Source: Flavisphingomonas formosensis (GTDB lineage Bacteria; Pseudomonadota; Alphaproteobacteria; Sphingomonadales; Sphingomonadaceae). Taken from it: a DNA stretch of 64,000 nt. The position numbers and the translations under genes were made by a program. The notes beneath the pieces are model-generated. The model worked only from the letters and a program-made list of their open reading frames with translations. It was not told the DNA's origin and ran no database searches. Location of the stretch: NCBI RefSeq assembly GCF_009755815.1, contig NZ_WRPK01000001.1, positions 744,001-808,000 on the forward strand, written 5' to 3'. Below are positions 34,477-47,612 of this stretch, in pieces (position 1 is the first letter of the stretch; each line of letters opens with the position of its first letter).

Positions 34477-35094
34477 ATGGTGGATCTTCCCGTCAGGCGG
34501 CTGGTCGCCGCCCTGTCGCTGATTCTGCTGGGCGGCTTCATCGGCTGGCTCGGCATCTCCGGTATCGCGGCCGGCTTCGATGCCGGCCTGCTGCGCGTCC
34601 TCTCGCCGCGCGACGGGCGCTGGGCGCTCTGGTTCGCGGCGATGCGCGGTTTGACCGAGGCGGCGAGCGTGCTGCCGCGCGTGATCATGATCCTGATCGC
34701 TGCCGGTATCCTCGTCGCCCGCGGGCGGGCGCGTGCCGCGGCGATGCTGATCGTCACCTGTGCCACCGGGGCGCTGCTGGTCGAGGCGATCAAGGATGTC
34801 GTCCAGCGTCCGCGGCCCCTGCTGCTGCCGCATCTCGACGCGGTGCACTCGTTCAGCTTTCCCAGCGCGCATGCCTCGAACGCGACGATCGTCTTCGGCG
34901 CGATCGCCATCCTCTTCGCCGCGCCGCGGCATCGTCTGACGGCGCTGGTCACGGCGGGTACCGTCGCCTTTTTCACCGGCGTGTCGCGCCTCGTCCTTGC
35001 GGTGCACTGGCCGACCGACGTGCTCGCCGGCTGGTGCATCGGCTCTGGCTGGCTCATCCTCTGCTTCGCGCTGGCCCGGCGCCGGATGATCTGA
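34477..35094 (+). CDS. PAP2-family membrane phosphatase
   Basis: The 205-residue protein has the three PAP2 signature parts: K106-x6-R113-P in KDVVQRPRP, P129SAH132, and SRLVLAVHWPTDV with R171, H177 and D181. These form the histidine phosphatase site on the outer face of the inner membrane. Six helices surround them. Likely substrates are undecaprenyl pyrophosphate or phosphatidic acid/phosphatidylglycerophosphate. It starts 3 bases after the MAPEG stop and is probably co-transcribed with it. Confidence 0.88.
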   Translation: MVDLPVRRLVAALSLILLGGFIGWLGISGIAAGFDAGLLRVLSPRDGRWALWFAAMRGLTEAASVLPRVIMILIAAGILVARGRARAAAMLIVTCATGALLVEAIKDVVQRPRPLLLPHLDAVHSFSFPSAHASNATIVFGAIAILFAAPRHRLTALVTAGTVAFFTGVSRLVLAVHWPTDVLAGWCIGSGWLILCFALARRRMI

Positions 35095-35219
35095 CGCGCC
35101 CAAAATGTTGGCGGGCAGGGAACAGTGCGCAGCGACCCATTGGAAACTGTTCCCGCCGCCGCCATCTTCTCCCCGAATCGATTGCAAGCCGCGCGGGGCG
35201 CGGCGTGGAGGAGTGACAG

Positions 35220-36023
35220 ATGACGACCCAGCCGACCCTGTTCATCCCGCACGGCGGCGGCCCGTGCTTCTTCATGGATTGGACGATGGGACCGGCCGAT
35301 ACCTGGGACAAGATGGGTGCCTGGCTGCGCAGCCTGGCCGACGGCCTGCCCGAAAAGCCGAAGGGCATCGTCGTCATCTCCGGCCATTGGGAGGAGAAGG
35401 CCTATACCGTCGCCTCCGTGTCCAAGCCCGAGATGATCTTCGATTATTACGGCTTCCCGCCGCACACCTATCAGCTGAGCTATCCGGCACCGGGCAGCCC
35501 GGAACTGGCCGAGCGGGTGCGTCAGCTGATTGCCGAGGCTGGCCTGCCTGCCGCGATCTCCACGGATCGCGGCTTCGATCACGGGGTCTTCATTCCCTTC
35601 CTGCTCGCCTTTCCGGACGCAGACATCCCGGTGGTGCCGCTGTCGCTGCGCACCAACATGGATCCGGAGGAGCATCTGGCGGTCGGCCGCGCGCTGGCCG
35701 CGCTGCGCGAGGAGGGGATCCTGATCGTCGGCTCGGGGATGAGCTACCACAATATGCGCGGCTACAACACGCCGGGCGCCGCGGGTGTTTCCGCGCGTTT
35801 CGACCAGTGGCTGACCGATGCCGTCGAGTCGCCGGATCCCGCTGACCGCTGGCGCAAGCTGGCCCATTGGGAAGAGACGCCGGAGGGTCGGCCGAGCCAC
35901 CCGCGCGAGGAGCATCTGCTGCCGCTGATGGTCGCAGCCGGCGCTGCCGCAGGGGAAAAGGGTGAGAAGATCTTCTCCGATCAGGTGATGATCGCCACCG
36001 TGTCGGCCTTCCGCTTCGGCTGA
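35220..36023 (+). CDS. DODA-type extradiol dioxygenase (LigB superfamily)
   Basis: The 267-residue protein has candidate metal ligands H11 (IPHGGGPCFF), H56 (ISGHWEE) and H121 (GFDHGVFIPF), and H177 (SGMSYHNMR) as possible acid/base residue, matching the YgiD/4,5-DOPA-dioxygenase-like family. The family cleaves catecholic rings next to the diol, though the true substrate in bacteria is often unknown. The ATG follows GGAGGAGTGACAG. It stands alone, 125 bases after the PAP2 gene, ahead of the str operon promoter. Confidence 0.88.
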   Translation: MTTQPTLFIPHGGGPCFFMDWTMGPADTWDKMGAWLRSLADGLPEKPKGIVVISGHWEEKAYTVASVSKPEMIFDYYGFPPHTYQLSYPAPGSPELAERVRQLIAEAGLPAAISTDRGFDHGVFIPFLLAFPDADIPVVPLSLRTNMDPEEHLAVGRALAALREEGILIVGSGMSYHNMRGYNTPGAAGVSARFDQWLTDAVESPDPADRWRKLAHWEETPEGRPSHPREEHLLPLMVAAGAAAGEKGEKIFSDQVMIATVSAFRFG

Positions 36024-36064
36024 ACCAGCCCGGAAAACGGAGGAAATGGGGTCGACTCTAACCG

Positions 36065-36093
36065 TTGACCCCCTCCTGTTCCAACGCTATAGG
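36065..36093 (+). promoter_or_regulatory. Sigma-70 promoter of the str operon
   Basis: TTGACC (36065-36070) and TATAGG (36088-36093) are separated by exactly 17 bases, a near-consensus pair 183 bases before the rpsL ATG. It gives a long structured leader of about 175 bases that could host ribosomal-protein feedback. It is the strongest promoter-like sequence seen in the window. Confidence 0.65.
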
Positions 36094-36275
36094 CCGCCCC
36101 TGCTCGCGAGCCGGTAATGGGCGTTCGCCCTGTGCCGATTCGACTGCGGGCAGAGCTTGGACATTGCCGATGTGCGTGAAGGCCTGGGGGGCCAATGCTG
36201 GCCGCCGGGGTTTTCTGCATTTCCCGCAAGGGCGAGCGCATAGCGGTAAAGTAACTTGAAAAGGTGAAGGGCTTC

Positions 36276-36647
36276 ATGCCGACGATCAACCAGCTGGTCC
36301 GCAAGGGCCGCGACCCGCAGAAGGCCAAATCCAAGGTCCCTGCGATGGAGGCTAACCCGCAGAAGCGCGGTGTTTGCACCCGCGTCTATACGACGACTCC
36401 GAAGAAGCCGAACTCGGCGCTGCGCAAGGTGGCCAAGGTCCGCCTGACCAATCAGCGCGAAGTGATCAGCTACATTCCGGGCGAAGGCCACAATCTGCAG
36501 GAGCACTCGGTGGTGCTCATCCGCGGCGGCCGTGTGCGCGACCTTCCCGGCGTGCGCTACCACGTCCTGCGCGGCGTGCTCGATACCCAGGGTGTTAAGG
36601 ACCGCAAGCAGAGCCGTTCGAAATACGGCGCCAAGCGGCCGAAGTAA
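36276..36647 (+). CDS. rpsL: Ribosomal protein S12
   Basis: The 123-residue S12 ([12 protein letters not shown]...) contains the decoding-site loop [17 protein letters not shown], with the lysine whose mutation gives streptomycin resistance (K43 in the E. coli numbering) still Lys, so the strain is predicted sensitive at this site. The ATG at 36276 is used rather than a GTG four codons upstream, as the family starts MPTINQ. It is the first gene of the str operon, 12 bases before rpsG. Confidence 0.97.
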   Translation: MPTINQLVRKGRDPQKAKSKVPAMEANPQKRGVCTRVYTTTPKKPNSALRKVAKVRLTNQREVISYIPGEGHNLQEHSVVLIRGGRVRDLPGVRYHVLRGVLDTQGVKDRKQSRSKYGAKRPK

Positions 36648-36659
36648 GGATCAGAGACA

Positions 36660-37130
36660 ATGGCTCGTCGTCGTCGTCCCGAGAAGCGCGAAATCCTCCC
36701 CGATCCGAAGTTCGGGGATATCGTGCTCAGCAAGTTCATGAACAGCGTCATGCTCGACGGTAAGAAATCCGTCGCGGAGAGCATCGTCTATGGCGCGCTC
36801 GACACCGTCGAGGCGCGATCCAAGAAGGATCCGATCCAGGTCTTTCATGACGCCCTCAACAATGTGAAGCCGGGCATCGAGGTCCGCAGCCGCCGCGTTG
36901 GCGGTGCGACCTATCAGGTGCCGGTCGAGGTCCGTCCGGACCGCAGTCAGGCGCTCGCTATCCGCTGGCTCATCACCGCCGCCCGCAACCGTTCGGAGAA
37001 CACAATGTCGGCGCGCCTGTCGGGCGAGCTGATGGATGCCTCGAACAACCGCGGCAACGCGGTGAAGAAGCGCGAGGATACGCACCGCATGGCCGAGGCC
37101 AACCGGGCGTTCTCGCACTACCGCTGGTAA
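36660..37130 (+). CDS. rpsG: Ribosomal protein S7
   Basis: The 156-residue S7 ([20 protein letters not shown], ending FSHYRW) is of normal length. It is a 30S head primary binding protein for 16S rRNA and, in enterobacteria, the autogenous repressor of the str operon. It lies between rpsL (12-base gap) and fusA (63-base gap) on one transcript. Confidence 0.97.
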   Translation: MARRRRPEKREILPDPKFGDIVLSKFMNSVMLDGKKSVAESIVYGALDTVEARSKKDPIQVFHDALNNVKPGIEVRSRRVGGATYQVPVEVRPDRSQALAIRWLITAARNRSENTMSARLSGELMDASNNRGNAVKKREDTHRMAEANRAFSHYRW

Positions 37131-37193
37131 CTTTCATCACCATATAGTCGGGAACGGGCGCTTCTGCCCCTTCCCGACATCGGAGTTCAGATC

Positions 37194-39266
<2,073 letters not shown>

Positions 39267-39315
39267 TTCGTAACAGACAGTAACAGCACGCACAGAAAGA
39301 ACGAGGGTTAGTCAC

Positions 39316-40506
<1,191 letters not shown>

Positions 40507-40518
40507 TTTGGTTGCAAA

Positions 40519-40556
40519 TGCCGGCGGGCTCTCGTAAGGGCCCGCCGGTATTTTTT
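40519..40556 (+). terminator. Rho-independent terminator after tuf
   Basis: CCGGCGGGC (40521-40529) pairs with GCCCGCCGG (40540-40548), with flanking T-A and G-T pairs, and is followed by TATTTTTT (to 40556). It lies 14 bases after the tuf stop and separates the str operon from rpsJ, although read-through into the S10 genes is usual in the family. A further hairpin GCCCCG/CGGGGC at 40558-40573 follows. Confidence 0.85.
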
Positions 40557-40599
40557 CGCCCCGCCCTCGGGGCTCGGCTCTTTCGCATCGGTAGAGAAA

Positions 40600-40911
40600 A
40601 TGGAAACGCAGAATATCCGTATTCGCCTGAAGGCGTTCGATCATCGTGTGCTCGATCAGGCCACCGGCGATATCGCCGACACTGCCCGCCGTACCGGCGC
40701 GCTGATTCGCGGTCCCATTCCCCTCCCGACGCGCATCGAAAAATTCACGGTCAACCGTGGCCCGCATATCGACAAGAAGTCGCGCGAGCAGTTCGAAGTG
40801 CGCACCTACAAGCGCCTCCTGGACATCGTCCAGCCCACCCCGCAGACCGTCGACGCTCTTATGAAGCTCGATCTCGCAGCGGGTGTTGATGTCGAGATCA
40901 AATTGGCCTAA
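40600..40911 (+). CDS. rpsJ: Ribosomal protein S10
   Basis: The 103-residue S10 ([20 protein letters not shown]) is of standard length, with the [24 protein letters not shown] core. It is a 30S head protein and the NusG/NusE partner in transcription antitermination. It opens the S10 cluster, then a 278-base structured gap separates it from rplC, which is longer than any other gap between ribosomal genes here. Confidence 0.97.
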   Translation: METQNIRIRLKAFDHRVLDQATGDIADTARRTGALIRGPIPLPTRIEKFTVNRGPHIDKKSREQFEVRTYKRLLDIVQPTPQTVDALMKLDLAAGVDVEIKLA

Positions 40912-41189
40912 CAGGCCGCCTCCTGCCGGGATGATTCGTCCCGGCGTTGTCGTTCCGGATCGATTCGTTCGGTTCCGGATCGATGGAAGAGCAGGGATAC
41001 CGGCCAGCATGCTGGCGCCTGAGTCCCCGTCTTTCGCTTTATGACGAAGCGGAAAACTGGCCCTGACGGGGGCACTTGTACTTTTGGGCCAGCTCCCCGA
41101 CCGAATCGGCTGGGGGGCTTTTTCATTGTCACGCTCGCGGGTGACCGGAAACGGGAAGCGGCGAGCCTCTGAAAGAAAGGAACCAGATC
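40912..41189 (+). promoter_or_regulatory. Structured leader between rpsJ and rplC
   Basis: The 278-base gap has no gene. It holds a GCCGGGA/TCCCGGC hairpin at 40925-40945 just after rpsJ, a 13-bp direct repeat GTTCCGGATCGAT at 40952-40964 and 40972-40984, the palindrome GCCAGCATGCTGGC at 41003-41016, a CCCCGTC/GACGGGG pairing (41025-41031 with 41065-41071), a TGGCCC/GGGCCA pairing (41058-41063 with 41086-41091), and a terminator-like hairpin at 41091-41123. The last two share base 41091 and could be mutually exclusive, as in an attenuator. This is a pattern-based proposal. Confidence 0.5.
41091..41123 (+). terminator. Terminator-like hairpin before rplC
   Basis: AGCTCCCC (41091-41098) pairs with GGGGGGCT (41112-41119) with one G-T wobble, an inner CCG/CGG stem fills the loop, and TTTTT follows. 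Placed 67 bases before the rplC ATG, it would act as an attenuator rather than an operon end, since rplC must be expressed with its neighbours. Confidence 0.6.
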
Positions 41190-41945
41190 ATGCGCACTGG
41201 CGTGATCGCGAAGAAAATGGGGATGACCCGGCTGTTTCAGGAAGACGGGCGCCATGTGCCCGTAACCGTCCTGCAGCTCGACAATGTTCAGGTGGTGGCG
41301 CGCCGCGAAGCGGATCGCGACGGTTATGTCGCTGTGCAGCTCGGCGCCGGCACCGCGAAGGCGAAGAATGTCGCCAAGCCGCAGCGCGGCCATTTCGGCA
41401 AGGCCGAGGTGGAGCCCAAGGCTTTCATCGCGGAATTCCGCGTCGATGAGGACGGTCTGCTGGACGTGGGCGCGGAGATCTCCGCCGACCATTTCGTCGC
41501 GGGCCAGCTGGTCGACGTGTCCGGGCAGACGCAGGGCAAGGGCTTCGCCGGCGCCATGAAGCGCTGGGGCTTCGGCGGTCTGCGCGCGACCCACGGCGTC
41601 TCGGTCTCACACCGTTCGCATGGTTCGACCGGCAACCGCCAGGATCCGGGCAAGGTCTTCAAGAACAAGAAGATGGCCGGCCATATGGGCGATCGCCAGC
41701 GCACGCAGCAGAATCTGGAAATCGTCCAGACCGACGCGGAGCGCGGCCTGCTCTTCATCAAGGGTTCGGTGCCCGGCTCCAAGGGGGGCTGGCTGCTCGT
41801 CAAGGACGCCGTGAAAGTGGCTCGTCCTGCCGATGCGCCCTATCCGGCGGGCATCAAGGCCGCCGCCAACAGCAACAGCGCTCCCGCCGAGACGCCGGCC
41901 CCTGCGGCCGAAGCTCCGGAAGCCACCGAAGGCCAGGAGGGCTAA
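41190..41945 (+). CDS. rplC: Ribosomal protein L3
   Basis: The 251-residue L3 begins [16 protein letters not shown] and contains the peptidyl-transferase-centre loop [21 protein letters not shown]-like stretch with its conserved Gln. About 30 residues of Ala/Pro/Glu-rich tail ([20 protein letters not shown]) extend it past the usual end, a low-complexity addition. The ATG follows GAAAGGAACC. It starts the long run of tightly packed genes through rpmD, 3 bases before rplD. Confidence 0.97.
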   Translation: MRTGVIAKKMGMTRLFQEDGRHVPVTVLQLDNVQVVARREADRDGYVAVQLGAGTAKAKNVAKPQRGHFGKAEVEPKAFIAEFRVDEDGLLDVGAEISADHFVAGQLVDVSGQTQGKGFAGAMKRWGFGGLRATHGVSVSHRSHGSTGNRQDPGKVFKNKKMAGHMGDRQRTQQNLEIVQTDAERGLLFIKGSVPGSKGGWLLVKDAVKVARPADAPYPAGIKAAANSNSAPAETPAPAAEAPEATEGQEG

Positions 41946-41948
41946 GCC

Positions 41949-42575
41949 ATGAAGATCGAGGTCAAGACCCTCGACGCGCAGACGTCCGGAGACGTCGAGC
42001 TCGCCGACGACATTTTCGGTCTGGAGCCGCGTGCGGATATCCTCCATCGCGTCGTCACCTGGCAGCTCGAGAAGCGCCGCGGCACCGCTCGCGGAACGCG
42101 CGAGCGTGCGGACGTCGCCCGTTCGGGCAAGAAGCTTGGCCGCCAGAAGGGCGGCGGTGCTGCCCGTCACGGCGACCGCCGCGCTCCGGTGTTCGTCGGC
42201 GGCGGTAAGGCTCACGGTGCCCGCGTTCGCGACTTCAACCCGTCGCTGAACAAGAAGGTACGCAAGCTCGGCCTGAAGATGGCGCTGTCCGCCAAGGCGA
42301 AGGACGGCAAGCTCATCATCGTCGAGGCGCTGGACGGCGCGGATCTGAAGACCAAGGCGCTGGCGGCTCAGATCGCGGCGCTCGGCTTCGGCAAGAGCGC
42401 GCTCGTCATCGACAATGCGGCGGTGGAGAGCCCCTTCGCCCTCGCTTCGTCCAACCTGAAGTCGGTGAACCTGCTGCCGGTGATCGGCGCCAATGTTTAC
42501 GACATCCTCAAGCACGAGACTCTCGTCCTGACGCGCGCGTCGGTCGAGACTCTGGAGGCGCGGCTCAATGGCTAA
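41949..42575 (+). CDS. rplD: Ribosomal protein L4
   Basis: The 208-residue L4 has the extended basic loop ([20 protein letters not shown]) that lines the exit tunnel. In E. coli L4 also represses the S10 operon by attenuation, relevant to the structured leader before rplC. It overlaps rplW by 8 bases, a sign of translational coupling. Confidence 0.96.
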   Translation: MKIEVKTLDAQTSGDVELADDIFGLEPRADILHRVVTWQLEKRRGTARGTRERADVARSGKKLGRQKGGGAARHGDRRAPVFVGGGKAHGARVRDFNPSLNKKVRKLGLKMALSAKAKDGKLIIVEALDGADLKTKALAAQIAALGFGKSALVIDNAAVESPFALASSNLKSVNLLPVIGANVYDILKHETLVLTRASVETLEARLNG

Positions 42576-42882
42576 GAAGAAGCAGGAAGCGGTTGCCATC
42601 CGCCACTATGACGTGGTGCTGGCCCCGCACATCACCGAGAAGTCGACGCTGCTCAGCGAGCATAACGCGGTCGTCTTCAAGGTCGCGGGCGACGCGACCA
42701 AGCCCGAGATCAAGGCGGCCGTCGAGGCGCTGTTCAGCGTCACGGTGACGGGCGTCAACACGATCGTCCAGAAGGGCAAGACGAAGCGCTGGAAGGGGCA
42801 GCCCTACACGCGCACGGACGTGAAGAAAGCGATCGTGACGCTGGCCGAAGGTCAGTCGATCGACGTGACGACGGGGATCTGA
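42568..42882 (+). CDS. rplW: Ribosomal protein L23
   Basis: The 104-residue L23 includes [19 protein letters not shown] and [20 protein letters not shown], the tunnel-exit protein that docks trigger factor and SRP. It begins inside the end of rplD (8-base overlap) and lies 4 bases before rplB. Confidence 0.96.
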   Translation: MAKKKQEAVAIRHYDVVLAPHITEKSTLLSEHNAVVFKVAGDATKPEIKAAVEALFSVTVTGVNTIVQKGKTKRWKGQPYTRTDVKKAIVTLAEGQSIDVTTGI

Positions 42883-42886
42883 CGCC

Positions 42887-43723
42887 ATGGCGCTCAAGCA
42901 TTATAACCCGACGAGCCCGGCCCGCCGCGGCCTCATACTCGTCGACAAGTCGGCGCTGTGGAAGGGCAAGCCGGTCAAGGCGCTGACCGAAGGCAAGCGC
43001 AAGTCCGGCGGCCGCAACAACCAGGGCCACGCCACGGCGCGCGGCATCGCGGGCGGCCACAAGCAGAAGTATCGCATCGTCGACTTCAAGCGCCGCAAGT
43101 GGGATCAGCCCGCGACTGTCGAGCGTCTGGAATATGACCCCAACCGTTCGGCGTTCATCGCGCTGGTGAAGTATGAGGATGGCGAGCTCGCCTACATCAT
43201 CGCGCCGCAGCGCCTCGGCGTCGGCGATCAGGTGGTCGCGGGCAAGAAGACCGACGTCAAGCCGGGTAACGCGATGGAGATCGGCCAGGCGCCGGTCGGT
43301 ACGATCGTCCACAATGTCGAGCTGAAGCCCGGCAAGGGCGGCCAGCTGGCGCGCGCGGCGGGCACTTATGTGCAGATCGTCGGCCGCGACAAGGGCATGG
43401 TGATGGTTCGCCTGAACTCGGGCGAGCAGCGCTATGTCCGTTCGGACTGCATGGCGACGGTGGGCGCGGTGTCGAACCCCGACAACGCCAACCAGAACCT
43501 CGCCAAGGCCGGCCGTAACCGCTGGCTCGGCAAGCGTCCGCTCACCCGCGGCGTCGCCAAGAACCCGGTCGACCATCCCCATGGCGGTGGTGAGGGCCGG
43601 ACCTCGGGCGGCCGTCATCCGGTGACCCCCTGGGGCAAGCCGACTAAGGGTGCGCGCACCCGCCACAACAAGGCGACGGACAAGTTTATCATCCGTTCGC
43701 GCCACGCGAAGAAGAAGAGGTAA
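42887..43723 (+). CDS. rplB: Ribosomal protein L2
   Basis: This 278-residue L2, an essential peptidyl-transferase-centre protein, has the catalytic-region stretch [20 protein letters not shown] containing the conserved histidine of the family. Length and both RNA-binding domains are normal. It is followed after 2 bases by rpsS. Confidence 0.97.
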   Translation: MALKHYNPTSPARRGLILVDKSALWKGKPVKALTEGKRKSGGRNNQGHATARGIAGGHKQKYRIVDFKRRKWDQPATVERLEYDPNRSAFIALVKYEDGELAYIIAPQRLGVGDQVVAGKKTDVKPGNAMEIGQAPVGTIVHNVELKPGKGGQLARAAGTYVQIVGRDKGMVMVRLNSGEQRYVRSDCMATVGAVSNPDNANQNLAKAGRNRWLGKRPLTRGVAKNPVDHPHGGGEGRTSGGRHPVTPWGKPTKGARTRHNKATDKFIIRSRHAKKKR

Positions 43724-43725
43724 TC

Positions 43726-44001
43726 ATGGCCCGTTCCGTCTGGAAAGGTCCGTTCGTCGACCTGCACCTTCTGCGGAAGGCGGAGACCGCGCAGGAAGCC
43801 AATGGCCGCGCGCCGATCAAGACCTGGTCGCGTCGTTCCACGATCCTGCCGCAGTTCGTCGGCCTGACCTTCAACGTCTACAACGGCCGCAAGTTCGTGC
43901 CGGTGACGGTCAATGAGGACATGGTCGGCATGAAGCTGGGTGAATTCGCGCCGACGCGCTACTTCCCCGGCCACGCCGCGGACAAGAAGGGCAAGCGCTG
44001 A
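43726..44001 (+). CDS. rpsS: Ribosomal protein S19
   Basis: The 91-residue S19 ([16 protein letters not shown], with [20 protein letters not shown]) is a 30S head protein that partners with S13. Its last base is the first base of the rplV start (TGATG), so translation is coupled. Confidence 0.96.
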   Translation: MARSVWKGPFVDLHLLRKAETAQEANGRAPIKTWSRRSTILPQFVGLTFNVYNGRKFVPVTVNEDMVGMKLGEFAPTRYFPGHAADKKGKR

Positions 44002-44378
44002 TGAGCAAGCCTGCATCCCCCCGCAAGGTCGGCGAAAAGGAAGCGCTGGCGGTCGCGACCACCGTGCGCGGTTCGGCCTATAAGCTCAATCTCGTCGCGG
44101 GCCTGATCCGCGGCAAGAAAGCCGGCGACGCACTGAACATTCTCACCTTCTCCAAGAAGGCGATGGCGGTGGACGTGCGCAAGGTGCTCGCTTCGGCGAT
44201 CGCCAATGCCGAGAACAACCACAATCTCGATGTCGACGCGCTCGTCGTGAAGGAAGCGTCGGTCGGCAAGTCGATCTCGATGAAGCGTTTCGCGACCCGC
44301 GCCCGCGGCCGCTCCACGCGCATCGTGAAGCCGTTCTCGCGGATCCGCGTGGTCGTGCGCGAGCAGGAAGAGGCATAA
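44001..44378 (+). CDS. rplV: Ribosomal protein L22
   Basis: The 125-residue L22 has the tunnel-constriction hairpin with the loop [16 protein letters not shown] near residues 95-110. A short extension at the N terminus ([15 protein letters not shown]) differs from the E. coli form. It shares one base with rpsS and precedes rpsC by 4 bases. Confidence 0.96.
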   Translation: MSKPASPRKVGEKEALAVATTVRGSAYKLNLVAGLIRGKKAGDALNILTFSKKAMAVDVRKVLASAIANAENNHNLDVDALVVKEASVGKSISMKRFATRARGRSTRIVKPFSRIRVVVREQEEA

Positions 44379-44382
44379 GATC

Positions 44383-45078
44383 ATGGGTCAGAAGTCAAAC
44401 CCGATCGGCATGCGGTTGCAGATCAACCGCACCTGGGACAGCCGCTGGTATGCGGATGGCCAGGACTATGGCCGCCTGCTGCTCGAGGATCTCAAGATCC
44501 GCCAGCACATCATGAAGTCGATCCCGCAAGCCGCCATCTCGAAGGTGGTGATCGAGCGTCCGGCAAAGCTGTGCCGCATCTCCATCTATGCCGCGCGCCC
44601 TGGCGTGATCATCGGCAAGAAGGGCGCGGACATCGAGAAGCTGCGCCGCGCGCTCGGCAAGATGACGACCTCGGACGTCAGCCTCAACATCGTCGAGATC
44701 CGCAAGCCGGAGATCGACGCGAAGCTCGTTGCCCAGGGCGTCGCCGACCAGCTCGAGCGCCGCATCGCCTTCCGTCGCGCGATGAAGCGCGCGGTGCAGT
44801 CGGCGCTGCGTCTCGGCGCCGAGGGCATCCGGATCACCTGCGCCGGCCGTCTCGGCGGCGCTGAGATCGCCCGGACCGAGTGGTATCGCGAGGGCCGCGT
44901 GCCGCTGCACACGCTCCGCGCGAACGTCGATTATGCCGAGGCCGAGGCGCACACCGCCTATGGCGTCTGCGGCATCAAGGTGTGGATCTTCAAGGGCGAG
45001 ATTCTCGGCCACGATCCCCTCGCGCAGGACCGGCTGATGATGGAGGCTCAAACCTCCGGCGTCCGCCCGGCGCGCTGA
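44383..45078 (+). CDS. rpsC: Ribosomal protein S3
   Basis: The 231-residue S3 has an N-terminal KH domain ([17 protein letters not shown]) and the C-terminal domain with [20 protein letters not shown]. It lines the mRNA entry channel. It begins [20 protein letters not shown] as in other proteobacteria, between rplV and rplP. Confidence 0.97.
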   Translation: MGQKSNPIGMRLQINRTWDSRWYADGQDYGRLLLEDLKIRQHIMKSIPQAAISKVVIERPAKLCRISIYAARPGVIIGKKGADIEKLRRALGKMTTSDVSLNIVEIRKPEIDAKLVAQGVADQLERRIAFRRAMKRAVQSALRLGAEGIRITCAGRLGGAEIARTEWYREGRVPLHTLRANVDYAEAEAHTAYGVCGIKVWIFKGEILGHDPLAQDRLMMEAQTSGVRPAR

Positions 45079-45091
45079 TAGGAACAGGACA

Positions 45092-45523
45092 ATGCTGCAA
45101 CCGAAGCGCACCAAATTCCGCAAGGCCCATAAGGGCCGCATCCACGGCGACGCCAAGGGCGGCACCGCGCTGAACTTCGGCGCGTTCGGCCTGAAGGCGC
45201 TGGAGCCGGATCGGATCACCGCCCGCCAGATCGAGGCGGCCCGCCGCGCGATCACGCGTCATATCAAGCGCCAGGGTCGCCTCTGGATCCGCATCTTCCC
45301 GGACGTGCCGGTCTCGTCGAAGCCCGCCGAGGTTCGCATGGGCTCCGGTAAGGGCGCGCCCGAATTCTGGGTCGCCCGCGTGAAGCCCGGCCGCATCCTG
45401 TTCGAGCTGGACGGCGTGCCCGGTCCGCTCGCCCGCGTCGCTTTCGAGCGCGCGATGGAGAAGCTGCCGATCAAGACCAAGGTCGTCGCCCGCCTGGGCG
45501 AGTCCGTGCACGAGGCCGCCTGA
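45092..45523 (+). CDS. rplP: Ribosomal protein L16
   Basis: The 143-residue L16 ([19 protein letters not shown]) contains [20 protein letters not shown], the part that contacts tRNA in the A site and normally carries a hydroxylated arginine in E. coli. One base separates it from rpmC. Confidence 0.97.
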   Translation: MLQPKRTKFRKAHKGRIHGDAKGGTALNFGAFGLKALEPDRITARQIEAARRAITRHIKRQGRLWIRIFPDVPVSSKPAEVRMGSGKGAPEFWVARVKPGRILFELDGVPGPLARVAFERAMEKLPIKTKVVARLGESVHEAA

Positions 45524-45524
45524 C

Positions 45525-45728
45525 ATGAGCATTTATTCGGATCTGGTCGCCAAGACCGACGATGAGCTCGCGACCCAGCTCGGCGAGCTCAAGCGCGAGC
45601 AGTTCAACCTGCGCTTCCAGGCCGCGACCAACCAGCTCGAAAAGCCGAGCCGGGTTCGTGTCGTCCGCCGTACGATCGCGCAGATCAAGACGCTTCAGAC
45701 GCAGCGCGCGTCTCAAGCGGGCAAGTAA
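45525..45728 (+). CDS. rpmC: Ribosomal protein L29
   Basis: The 67-residue, two-helix L29 ([20 protein letters not shown] and [14 protein letters not shown]) is a tunnel-exit protein neighbouring L23. Its length is normal. It sits between rplP and rpsQ. Confidence 0.95.
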   Translation: MSIYSDLVAKTDDELATQLGELKREQFNLRFQAATNQLEKPSRVRVVRRTIAQIKTLQTQRASQAGK

Positions 45729-45741
45729 GGAGGATCGCACG

Positions 45742-45987
45742 ATGCCGAAGCGTGTGCTGACGGGAACGGTGGTCTCCGACAAGACCGACAAGACGGTGGT
45801 GGTGCTGGTCGAGCGCAAGGTGAAGCACCCGCTCTACGGCAAGATCATCCGCCGTTCGAAGAAATATCATGCCCATGACGAGGGCAACGTCTTCAAGGAA
45901 GGCGAGACCGTCCGCATCGAGGAATGCGCGCCGATCTCGAAGCTGAAGACGTGGCGCGTCCTGGACAAGACCACTGCAGCCGCCTGA
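45742..45987 (+). CDS. rpsQ: Ribosomal protein S17
   Basis: The 81-residue S17 ([20 protein letters not shown]) has the OB fold and loop [20 protein letters not shown]. The ATG at 45742 follows AAGGAGGATCGCACG, a strong ribosome site, and is used rather than a longer frame reaching back into rpmC. Confidence 0.96.
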   Translation: MPKRVLTGTVVSDKTDKTVVVLVERKVKHPLYGKIIRRSKKYHAHDEGNVFKEGETVRIEECAPISKLKTWRVLDKTTAAA

Positions 45988-46001
45988 AGGAGGACTGAAC
46001 C

Positions 46002-46373
46002 ATGATCCAGATGCAGTCCACCCTCGACGTCGCCGACAACTCGGGCGCCAAGCGCGTCCAGTGCATCAAGGTGCTCGGCGGCTCCAAGCGGCGTTTCGCG
46101 ACCGTGGGCGACGTGATCGTCGTCTCGATCAAGGAAGCGGCGCCGCGCGGCAAGGTGAAGAAGGGTGACGTGCACCGCGCGGTCATCGTGCGCACCGCCA
46201 AGGACATTCATCGTCCGGACGGCAGCACGATCCGCTTCGACGGCAACGCCGCGGTGCTGATCAACAAGAACAGCGGGGAGCCGATCGGCACCCGCATCTT
46301 CGGCCCGGTCGTCCGCGAGCTCCGCGGCCGTGGTCACATGAAGATCATTTCGCTCGCGCCTGAGGTGCTGTGA
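46002..46373 (+). CDS. rplN: Ribosomal protein L14
   Basis: The 123-residue L14 ([19 protein letters not shown]) is the protein at the subunit interface bound by the silencing factor RsfS. AAGGAGGACTGAACC precedes the ATG. Its stop TGA shares a base with the rplX ATG (TGATG). Confidence 0.97.
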   Translation: MIQMQSTLDVADNSGAKRVQCIKVLGGSKRRFATVGDVIVVSIKEAAPRGKVKKGDVHRAVIVRTAKDIHRPDGSTIRFDGNAAVLINKNSGEPIGTRIFGPVVRELRGRGHMKIISLAPEVL

Positions 46374-46693
46374 TGTCCGCGCTGAAGATCAAGAAAGGCG
46401 ACAAGGTCGTCGTCCTGTCCGGCAAGGACAAGGGCAAGCATGGCGAGGTGACGCGCGCTTTTCCCAAGGAGGGGAAGGTGATCGTTTCCGGCGTCAACGT
46501 CGCGACGCGTCATCGCAAGCCGACGCAGGCCAACCCGCAGGGCGGGCTGGAGCGCATCGAGGCGCCGCTGCACGTGTCGAAGGTTGCGCTTGAGGATCCG
46601 AAGACCGGAAAGCCGACGCGCGTCCGTTTCGAGGTCCAGGACGGCAAGAAGGTCCGTGTGGCCGTCCGGTCCGGGGAGAAGATCAATGGCTGA
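46373..46693 (+). CDS. rplX: Ribosomal protein L24
   Basis: The 106-residue L24 has a KOW motif in [21 protein letters not shown] and is an assembly initiator of the 50S subunit. The ATG at 46373 (TGATG overlap with rplN) is chosen over an in-frame GTG at 46370. It overlaps rplE by 8 bases. Confidence 0.95.
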   Translation: MSALKIKKGDKVVVLSGKDKGKHGEVTRAFPKEGKVIVSGVNVATRHRKPTQANPQGGLERIEAPLHVSKVALEDPKTGKPTRVRFEVQDGKKVRVAVRSGEKING

Positions 46694-47267
46694 CGCTTAC
46701 AAGCCTCGTCTCAAGAAGCTGTACGAGGACAGCATCGCCAAGGCGATGACCGAGAAGTTCGGCTACAAGAACGTCATGGAAGTGCCGAAGATCACCAAGA
46801 TCGTCCTGAACATGGGCGTCGGTGAGGCCACCCAGGACAAGAAGCGCGTCGAGACCGCGGCTCAGGAAATGACCGCGATCGCCGGGCAGAAGGCCGTGAT
46901 CACCAAGGCGAAAAAGTCGATCGCACAGTTCAAGCTGCGCGAGGGCATGCCGATCGGCTGCAAGGTCACCTTGCGCCGCGAGCGCATGTACGAGTTCCTC
47001 GACCGCTTCGTCACGATCGCGCTGCCGCGCGTCCGCGACTTCCGCGGGCTTTCGGACAAGTCGTTCGACGGCCGCGGCAATTACGCGACCGGCCTCAAGG
47101 AGCAGCTGATCTTCCCGGAGATCAGCTACGACAAGGTCGACAAGATTCGTGGCATGGACGTGATCGTCGCGACCAGCGCCAAGACCGACGAGGAGGCGCG
47201 CGAGCTTCTCCGCCTGTTCGGTTTCCCGTTCCCGCAGCCGCAGGCTGATCAGAAGAAGGCCGCCTGA
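46686..47267 (+). CDS. rplE: Ribosomal protein L5
   Basis: The 193-residue L5 ([15 protein letters not shown], ending [16 protein letters not shown]) binds 5S rRNA and contacts S13 at the intersubunit bridge. A short lysine/alanine tail extends beyond the usual end. The start lies within the end of rplX, an 8-base coupled overlap. Confidence 0.96.
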   Translation: MADAYKPRLKKLYEDSIAKAMTEKFGYKNVMEVPKITKIVLNMGVGEATQDKKRVETAAQEMTAIAGQKAVITKAKKSIAQFKLREGMPIGCKVTLRRERMYEFLDRFVTIALPRVRDFRGLSDKSFDGRGNYATGLKEQLIFPEISYDKVDKIRGMDVIVATSAKTDEEARELLRLFGFPFPQPQADQKKAA

Positions 47268-47295
47268 GGGCGCTAGAGGAAAGAGAACTTAAGTC

Positions 47296-47601
47296 ATGGC
47301 GAAACTGAGTTCGATCAACAAGAACGAGCGTCGCAAGAAGCTCGTGAAGCAGTATGCGGGCAAATATGCGCGGCTGAAGGCGATCGCGGACGACGAGAGC
47401 GTCGACGAGACGGAGCGCCTCATCGCCCGCCTGAAGCTCGCCGAGATTCCGCGCAATGCGAACCCCACGCGGGTGCGCAACCGCTGCGAGATGACCGGCC
47501 GCCCGCGCGCCTATTACCGGAAATTCCGGCTGTGCCGCGTGCAGCTCCGGGAACTGGCCAACAAGGGCCTCATCCCCGGCGTCACGAAGTCGAGCTGGTA
47601 A
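47296..47601 (+). CDS. rpsN: Ribosomal protein S14 (long, zinc-free form)
   Basis: The 101-residue S14 is of the long E. coli type: the ending [20 protein letters not shown] has only scattered cysteines and no CxxC pair, so it does not bind zinc. It begins 28 bases after rplE, following AGGAAAGAGAAC. Confidence 0.96.
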   Translation: MAKLSSINKNERRKKLVKQYAGKYARLKAIADDESVDETERLIARLKLAEIPRNANPTRVRNRCEMTGRPRAYYRKFRLCRVQLRELANKGLIPGVTKSSW

Positions 47602-47612
47602 GGATAGCATAG

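Noticed and set aside
46370-46372. GTG start for rplX
   Set aside because: The ATG three bases later forms the common TGATG overlap and starts the family protein.
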